Below the pieces are notes generated by a model. It saw only the letters and a list, made by a program, of their open reading frames with translations. It searched no databases and was not told the origin of the DNA. From positions 2,232,001 through 2,296,000 of the forward strand of contig NZ_CP036291.1 in the NCBI RefSeq assembly GCF_007750855.1: 64,000 bases of DNA, given 5' to 3'. This DNA is from Pirellulimonas nuda (GTDB lineage: Bacteria > Planctomycetota > Planctomycetia > Pirellulales > Lacipirellulaceae). This document shows, piece by piece, positions 1 through 7,800 of the stretch; the stretch's first letter is position 1, and each line of letters opens with the position of its first letter. Made by a program: the position numbers and the translations under genes.

Positions 1-584
1 TTGCGGCCGTCGCCGGCGACGTCGACGCGCTCCAGTCGCTGCTGATCGAGCACCACCGTTCGCTCTCGGCGCATATCGAGCGCTTGATGCCGGCCAACGC
101 CCGCTCGGCGATCGGACCCGAGGACGTGCTCCAGCAGACGTACCTCAAGGCGTTCAAGTCGATCGGCCGGTTCGAACCGCGGGGCGAGGCCGCCTTCTAC
201 GGCTGGCTGAGGCTGATCGCCGAGCGGCAGTTAATGGACATGTGCCGCAAGCGGAACCGCGAGCGGCTCTCGAATCTGCCCGCGCACTCGCCGGGGGGCG
301 ACGCGTCGAGTTCGATCCGCGGCTTGATCAGCATCGCCATCGGCGACGGGCCGAGCCCGGGCCAGGAGGTGATGCTGGAGGAGCTGCAGGGCGCCTTCCA
401 GGTGGCCCTGGCCGGGATGCCGGAGCACTACCGCCAGGTGCTGAGGCTGCGGTACCTGGAGGACCGCCCGCTGGCCGAGGTGGCCGAGGCGATGGGGACC
501 ACCGAGGGGGCGGTGCGGGGGATGTGCCACCGGGCCCGCCAGCAGCTCCGCGAAGAATTGTTGCGGCTTTCTCGTTTCGTTTAG
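1..584 (+). CDS. ECF-type RNA polymerase sigma factor, 5' end missing
   Basis: The reading frame is already open at base 3, so the gene starts upstream of the window; the ATG at 87 is internal. The visible 193 or so residues contain sigma region 2 (EDVLQQTYLKAFKSIGRF, then GWLRLIAERQLMD) and region 4 (LAGMPEHYRQVLRLRYLE followed by the helix-turn-helix EVAEAMGTTEGAVRG). This two-domain layout is that of extracytoplasmic-function sigma factors, which bring RNA polymerase to a small regulon. The next gene, 88 bp downstream on the same strand, is an FHA protein, and no anti-sigma factor is visible inside the window. The family call is secure; the target genes are unknown, although the secretion locus downstream is an obvious candidate. 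Confidence 0.9.
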   Translation, partial: AAVAGDVDALQSLLIEHHRSLSAHIERLMPANARSAIGPEDVLQQTYLKAFKSIGRFEPRGEAAFYGWLRLIAERQLMDMCRKRNRERLSNLPAHSPGGDASSSIRGLISIAIGDGPSPGQEVMLEELQGAFQVALAGMPEHYRQVLRLRYLEDRPLAEVAEAMGTTEGAVRGMCHRARQQLREELLRLSRFV

Positions 585-672
585 GCCATAATGCAGGGGG
601 AGGGGCCGCCGAGCAGGCGCCCAGACTGTTCAAGACCCGAACAGGCGAGACGACTCCACGCGAGTGAGCCGA

Positions 673-1680
673 ATGAAAGATTCAGACGACTCCGCCGACC
701 GCGAGGCCCGCGAACTCATCGAAGGCGCGGCGGCCAAGGCGCGCGCCGAGCAGTGGTCCAGTGCGCTCGATCGCATGGAAGTAGACGACATCCGCGACGA
801 GGAATCGGGGTTCCAGGGAGACTCCGAGGCGCCTCCCGCCAGCGGGGAGAGCTCGGCCATCCCCGAGGGTCTGGCCGGTTCGGTCAGCAGCGGCGCTACG
901 CTGCTCGAGGGGGACGTCGACCTCGACTCTACCCAGGACCTTTCGACCGATTTCAGCGTTGGGAGCGTCTCTTCCACCAAATCGGAGAAGCCCGCCGAGG
1001 GCGCCGGGAGCCAAACCAGCACCTGGGAGCCCAGCGGCGTGAGCCGGTCGCCGGCGACCCCCATCTACCGCCCTACGCAGCGGCCCCCGACCGCGGTTTT
1101 GCAGGTGTTCGACGACAACCAAGAGGGGTCCGAACGCGTGCGGATCCGCCAGGTGCCGTTCGATATCGGCCGGCAGGAGGGGAACCTCACCATCCCGCAC
1201 GAGCTGCAGATGTCGCGGCGGCACCTGCGGATCGACCGCCGCTCGGTCGACGGCCAGTGGCACTGGGTGCTCCGCGACCTGGGCAGCACCAACGGGACGT
1301 TTGTCAGCGCCCGCCGGGTCAGGCTCCGCAACGCCGACGAGCTGCTGCTGGGCGCCGACCTGGTGCGGTTTTTCCAGCCGGGGGGCCCCGAAACAGCGAT
1401 GCTCGCCAAGGTGGCGCCGGGCCGCTACGAGGAGCAGGTGGCGCTGAAGCCGGGCGCGCACTGGATTGGCTCCGACGCCAGCCAGTGCCTCCCGATCCTC
1501 AAGAACAACCCGTTCCTCGACCCCCGCAGCCTGCGGATCGAGCTGGACGACCAGCAGCAGTGGCGGTTGTACGACTGCGGTTGCACCAACCGCGTTTGGG
1601 TGAAGATCGAAGAGATCAAATTGGTCGACGGCTGCTGCTTCCAGGCCGGGGAGCAGCGGTTCAGCTTTCACCTGCCCTGA
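673..1680 (+). CDS. FHA domain protein (one canonical, one degenerate FHA)
   Basis: A 335-residue protein without signal peptide or membrane segment. Residues 1-140 are acidic, Ser/Gly/Glu-rich and probably disordered. Residues about 140-235 form a canonical FHA domain, which binds phosphothreonine: the GR pair at about 166, SRRH at about 180 and the LGSTNGT turn are all present. Residues 255-335 look like a second, degenerate FHA fold (IGSDASQ, YDCGCTNRVWV) in which the phosphate-binding Ser/Arg/His are lost. A GTG at 664 could add three residues; the ATG at 673 is preferred. It lies between a sigma factor and a giant secreted protein. A plausible partner is the large kinase at 15261, whose N-terminus carries a threonine motif array; that link is inferred. 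Confidence 0.85.
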   Translation: MKDSDDSADREARELIEGAAAKARAEQWSSALDRMEVDDIRDEESGFQGDSEAPPASGESSAIPEGLAGSVSSGATLLEGDVDLDSTQDLSTDFSVGSVSSTKSEKPAEGAGSQTSTWEPSGVSRSPATPIYRPTQRPPTAVLQVFDDNQEGSERVRIRQVPFDIGRQEGNLTIPHELQMSRRHLRIDRRSVDGQWHWVLRDLGSTNGTFVSARRVRLRNADELLLGADLVRFFQPGGPETAMLAKVAPGRYEEQVALKPGAHWIGSDASQCLPILKNNPFLDPRSLRIELDDQQQWRLYDCGCTNRVWVKIEEIKLVDGCCFQAGEQRFSFHLP

Positions 1681-1783
1681 CGGGCGATCTGACTCGCGCC
1701 GGCCCCCGCTCTCGCGCGCCAGAGCCGGCTCATGCTTGGGGCCCATTTGGGGCCCGCGGAGCGTGTTCTCGGTCGCAAATTAT

Positions 1784-1812
1784 TTGACAGCCGGAAGTTG
1801 GGTGTTTAAACC
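1784..1812 (+). promoter_or_regulatory. Possible promoter of the giant-protein gene
   Basis: A perfect TTGACA hexamer lies at 1784-1789 in the 209-bp gap before the giant gene. The matching -10 is weak (TTAAAC at 1806-1811, 16-bp spacer). Position and the consensus -35 make it a candidate only. Confidence 0.3.
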
Positions 1813-1889
1813 AAGGTTTCGGGCACCCGCTAGTCCCGGCCGTCGGGCCGAGGGGTTTTCCGCTGCCTAACGGCAGATATTTTCGCGGT

Positions 1890-4800
1890 ATGGGGGGGCC
1901 CGGCGCCATGAGCATGGTTCGTCGTCTAGTCGACTGGTTTTCGCCACGCCCCCTGCCAAGGAGCGTCGCGGCGCCGGCGCTGCGCATCCTCCGTCTCGAA
2001 CGGCGCCGGGTGCTGAGCGCCGACTTCTCGCTCGGCGCCTCGGGAATGATGCTCTCTGGCTTCGATTCCGGCGGCGAGACGCTCTCGATCTCGCAGCTCG
2101 AATCGGAGTACCGCTTCACGCTGGGCAGCGGCGACTGGACCCCGATGGAGCAGCCCATGGAGGGGGTGCACGTCGACGGGCAGACGCTGATGCTGGACGC
2201 CGCGATGGTCGATCAGATCGTCGGCGGATTGACCGTCGCCAGCAACCAAAACACGCCGCTGGACGTCGAGTTCGGCCAGGCCGACCTCAGCATGCTGGGC
2301 GGCCCCGTTCAATTGGTGGGGGTCAGGTCGGTGAGCCAAGCGGCCGGCACCCAACTGGCGCTCGGCAGCAATCAGCTCAACCTAGCGGCGGCGCCCGATG
2401 CCGGGATCACCGTCACGAGCCTCAACGTTGTGGGCGACCTGCAGGTCTTTGCGTTCGGGCCCATTGTCGACGGCGCGGGGACCAAGATCACGGTCACGGG
2501 CGACGCCACGTTCATCTCGCGGACGTTCTCGCCCGAGGCGGACTTTGACGGCAGCGGGCTGGTCGATGGCGCCGACTACGACGTCTGGAAGTCAAACTTC
2601 GGCGTCAGCGGCGCCCTCAAGAGCCAGGGCGACGCCAACGGCGACGGCTTTGTCGACGCCGCCGACTACACCGTGTGGCGCGACACGCTGGGCCAGACCT
2701 CGCAGCCGGGCGGCATCACGCTGGCCAACAACCCGGCCGACCTGCTGAGCGTCGGCGGCCACGCTACGTTCGACGCAAGTGACGGCGCCGACCGGTTCAA
2801 CATCAGCGTTGGCCAGGGGGGACGGGCCTACTTCGGCAGCCTGACCGTGATCGGCGGCGACGCCCAGGTCCGCGAGGCCTCTTCGACCGTGCTCGACTCG
2901 ATCGACGCGGTCAACTTTACGATTGACACCACCGGATCGATCACCGACTCCGCCGGCGCCCAGATCCTAATCTCACAGGACGCAACGCTGCGGACCGCCG
3001 CGCCGCTGCTGGAGGCGGACTTCGACGGGAACGGCGTTGTCGACCAGGCCGACCGGGACATCTACGACACGTTCGTAGGCGCCAGTGGCGCCACGCATGC
3101 CCAGGGCGACGCCAACGGCGACGGCGCAGTGAACGCGTTCGACATGTGCATTTTGGACGCCACGTTCGGCGACACGCTGGGAGACGCCTCGATCGACCTG
3201 GCCGACGCCGAGGGTAATGTCTTCTCGGTGGGCAGCCTGGCGCTGCTACGCGCCGGGGCCGGCGCTCCCTACTCAGACGTGTCGGTCGGCGACGCCGGCA
3301 CGGCAAACTTTGGCTCGCTGAACCTTACCGGCTCCACGGTGGTGGTGTACGAAGACTCGGCGTCGAACCTGACCAGCGTGATCGCAACCACCTTCGAGCT
3401 CCACTCCGGCGGCGGCGTCACCGACTCGTCGAACATCTCGATTGCCGGCGACGCCCTCTTCGTAGCGGCCGGCCCGATCGTGATGAACGAGAACCCGGGA
3501 GACATCCTCTCGGTTGGGGGCCAGGCGACCTTCCTCGCGGCCGGCAACAACATCACGCTCGGCTCGGCGGGGATGGCCAACTTTGGGCAGATCCGCTTCG
3601 TCGGGGCCTCGGTGACGGTTCAAGAGGATTCGGGGACGGAGCTGTTCGGCGTTTCTACCGCGGACACGCTTGCGGTCACCTCCACCGGCGCCGTAACCGA
3701 CGCCGCGGGCGCTTCGCTGGCAGTCACGAATGATCTAGCGCTCAACGCCGGCGGCGCGATCACGCTGAGCGACAACGCCGCCGACAGCCTGGGCGTGGGG
3801 GGCGTCGCCTTCTTCAACACACCCGGCCAGGCCATTTCGGTCGGTCCGGCCGGACTGGCCAACTTTGGCTCGCTCCGCTTTGTCGGCGCCGCGGTGACGG
3901 TTCAAGAAGACTCGGGCACGCAGCTAACCGGCGCGTCGACCGCTGCTTCATTGAGCCTCGGATCGGCCGGGGGAGTGACCGACGCGGGGGGAACGTCGGT
4001 AACGGTGACGGGCGCCGGCACGATCAATGCGGGCGGCGCCATCCTCCTCGCGGATCAGGCAGGCGAGTCGCTGAGCGTCGGGGGCCAGGCCTTCTTGAAC
4101 GCGCCGGGGCAGGCGATCACGGTGGGGCCGGCGGGTCTCGCCAACTTCGGCCAGGTTCGTTTCGCTGGCGCCGCTACCTTGATCCAAGAAGACTCCGCCA
4201 CCGAGTTGTGGGGCGTGTCGTCGGCCGCGTCGCTCGGCCTCACCTCTGCCGGTGCGATGACAACGGCCGCCGGCGCCCAGCTTTCTGTGGCCGGCAACGC
4301 GACCTTCACCGCCGCCGGAGCGATCTCGGACGGCGCGGGGACCTCGATTACGGTCGGCCAGGCGGGCGTGTTCAACGCGACGGGACCGATCACGCTCAAC
4401 GACACGGCGACCGACACGCTAACGATCGGCACGCTGGCGACGTTCAGCTCCCCCGGCCAAGACATCTCTATCGGCGCCCTCGGCGCCGCAAACTTTGGCC
4501 AGCTCGCCGCGAACGGCGCCGCGGTAGTGGTGCAGGAAGACTCCGACACGGTCCTGACGACCATCACCGCCAACTCCTTCTCGATCACCTCTGCCGGATC
4601 GATCACCGACGCGTCGATGATCTCGATCGCCGGCGACGGCACGTTCAACTCGGCCGGCGCCATCACGCTGAACGACCAAGCGGGCGACGTGCTTTCGGTC
4701 GGCGGCACGGCCTTCTTCAACGCCGCGGGCCAATCGATCACAATCGGCTCGGCCGGCGCCGCCAACTTCGGCTCGCTGCGTTTTGTTGGCGCCGGCGTGA

Positions 4801-7800
4801 CGATTCAAGAAGACTCGGCGACCGGACTGGTCGGCGCCTCGACCGCCGCTTCGCTCGCGTTATCGTCTGCCGGCGCCGTGACCGACGCTGCGGCAGCGAC
4901 GCTGAACGTCACCGGCGGCGCCACGATCAACGCGGGTGGGCCGATCACGCTGAGCGACGAAGCCGCCAACACGCTTGCCGTGGGAGGCCTGGCGTTCTTG
5001 AACGCGCCGGGGCAGGCGATCATGATCGGCCCGGCGGGGACCACCAACTTCGGCACGCTGCGATTCGTCGGCGCAGGGGTCTCGGTCCAAGAAGTCTCGG
5101 CGACCGAGTTTGCGGGCGTATCGACGGCCGATTCCTTGAGCCTGACGTCGGCCGGCGCGATCACCGACGCCGCCGGGGCCTCGATCACGGTTGTCGGCGG
5201 CGCGGGCCTCACCGCGGGGGGCGTGATCCTCTTGAGCGACGCGGCGGACAACACCCTCTCGGTCGGCGCCCTGGCCAGTTTTTCCGCCGCCGGGCAGAAC
5301 ATAACGATCGGCCCTGCCGGAACATCGAACTTCGGCCAGCTCGCCGCCACCGGCGCCGTGGTCATGATCCAAGAAGACTCCGACACCGTCCTCACGACCA
5401 TCAGCGCTGACAACTTCACGATCACCTCTTCTGGCTCGATCACCGACGCGTCGATGATCAACGTCGCCGGCGACGCGACGTTCAATGCGGCCGGGCCGAT
5501 CACGCTGAACGACACGGCGGGCGACGTGCTCTCGGTTGGGGGCGTCGCCTTCTTCAATGCACCGGGCCAGGCCATCGCGGTCGGGCCGGCGGGCACGGCC
5601 AACTTCGGCTCGCTGCGCTTTGTCGGCGCCGGCGCCGTGATCCAGGAAGACTCCGCGACGAACCTGAGCGGCGCCTCTTCTGCAACGTCGCTCACGCTCT
5701 CCTCCGCGGGCGCTGTGACCGACGCGGCCGCCGCGTCGCTCGCGGTGACCGGAGACGCCACGATCAACGCCGGCGGCGCCATCACGCTCGCCGACGCGGT
5801 CGGCAACACGCTCTCCGTCGGCGGCCTGGCCTTCTTGAACGCGCCGGGTCAAGCGATCAGCGTCGGCCCGGCGGGCGTCGCGAACTTTGGTGGGCTACGC
5901 TTTGTTGGGACGGCCGTCTCGATCCAAGAAGACTCCTCCACAGAGCTGCGCGGCGTCTCCACGGCGGACGTGCTCACCCTGACATCGGCCGGCGCCATCA
6001 GCGACGCGGCGATGACGTCCGTCTCCGTCGGCGGCGACGCAACCCTGAACGCCGCGGCTGCGATCACGCTGAACGACACCGCCGGCGACGTGCTGAGCGT
6101 GGGCGGGCTGGCGTTCTTCAACACATCGCCCGCCAGCGATATCGCGATCGGCCCGCTCGGCGCCGCCAACTTTGGTTCGCTGCGGTTCGTGGGCGCCGCG
6201 GTGACGATCCAAGAAGACTCGGCGACCCAGCTGGCCGGCGCCTCGACGGCGGCCTCGCTGTCGCTCTCTTCAACGGGCGCTGTGACCGACGCGGCCGCCG
6301 CTTCGCTGGTTGTGTCCGGCATGGGGACGATCAACGCGGGGGGCCCGATCACGCTGAGCGACCAGGCCGACAACACCCTCACGGTCGGCGGGCGGGCGTT
6401 CTTCAATGCCCCGGGCCAGGCGATCATGATCGGACCGGCAGGGGCCGCGAATTTCGGTCAGCTCCGCTTTGTCGGCGCCGGCGTCTCGATCCAAGAAGAC
6501 TCGGCTACAGAGTTGTGGGGCGCGTCTACGGCGTCGACTCTGGGTCTCGTCTCTGCCGGCGCTGTCACGACCGAAGCGGCGACCTCCCTGACGGTCACGA
6601 CCGACGCGATGATCACCGCTGCCGGGAGCATCTCTGACGGCGCCGGCACGGTTATCAACATCGGCGGCGTGGCTACGCTGAGCGCAGGCGGGCCGATCAC
6701 CCTCAGCGACTCGGCCGGCGACGTGCTGAGCGTCGGCGGTCAGGCCAGCTTCCTCACCGCTCCGTCCTCTGCGATCACTCTCGGCAGCCTCGGAACGACC
6801 AACTTCGGCTCGCTCCGCTTCGTCGGCGCCGCGGTGAGTGTGCAGGAGGATTCTTCAACGCAACTGTTCGGTGTGTCGTCGGCCTCGACCCTTGCGCTCA
6901 CCTCGACCGGGGGCGTGACCGACGCCAGTGGCGTGTCGCTCACGGTCACCGGGGCCGCGACCATCAACGCCGCCGGCGAGATTGTCCTCAACGATCAACC
7001 CGCCGATATCTTGTCGGTCGGCGGGCTGGCGTTCTTCAATGCGCCCGCCTTCGACATCACGATCGGCTCGGCCGGCGCGGCAAACTTCGGCCAGCTCCGC
7101 CTGTTCGGCGCCTCGGTAACGGTCCAAGAGGACTCCGGCACCGAGTTCGCCGGCGCCTCGGAGGTGGGCACGCTGAGCCTCCAAACCACCGGCAACATCA
7201 CCGACGCCCCCACCGCCACCCTGCGCGTCAACGGCGCCAGCACGATGATCGCCACCGGCGCCATCACGCTGGCCGACGCCGGCGCGACCAACTCACTGAT
7301 CGTGGTCGGCCACGGCTCGTTCACCGTGGGCGCCGGGCAGAACATCGACATCGGCGTGGTCCCCGCCACCGGCGCCCCCGCGGCGGCCAACGCCCAACTC
7401 GGCTCGCTCAACTTCGTGGCGCCCAGCGGCCAGGTCCGCATCGCCCTGGACGGCCCCATCATCCTCGGCGCCTTGGGGGGCGGGCCTCTCGCCAGCTTGG
7501 CTGACACGGGCGAGCTTACGGCCCTCGGGGGAGGCGTCACGGATAACCCCAATGCGTCGACGACGCTCAACGTCTCCGGCGAGCTCGCCGCGGCGACCGG
7601 CTCCGACATCATCCTCGGCGACGCCGGCGCCACGTTCAGCATGGGAACGGACGGGGGCCCCGCTCCGTTCGACGCCGATCGCTTCCTTGCCCTGGCCGCC
7701 AGCAACGTCTCGATCGAGGCCGACACGTCGGTCAACCTCCGCACCGGGCCGGCCGACCCGGCGTTTGTTGGCACGTTCTTCTTTACCGCGTCAGGCACGG

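Noticed and set aside
591..1787. 398-codon frame overlapping the FHA gene
   Set aside because: Arg/Pro/Gly-rich translation with no domain; it is a GC-driven shadow of the FHA frame, which has clear motifs.
4208..5410. 400-codon plus-strand frame inside the giant gene
   Set aside because: Arg- and His-rich shadow of the solenoid repeats in another frame; its periodicity merely mirrors the repeats.
3304..7150. CRISPR-like periodic repeats
   Set aside because: Units are 280-350 bp, coding and in frame; there are no short direct repeats with unique spacers and no cas genes.
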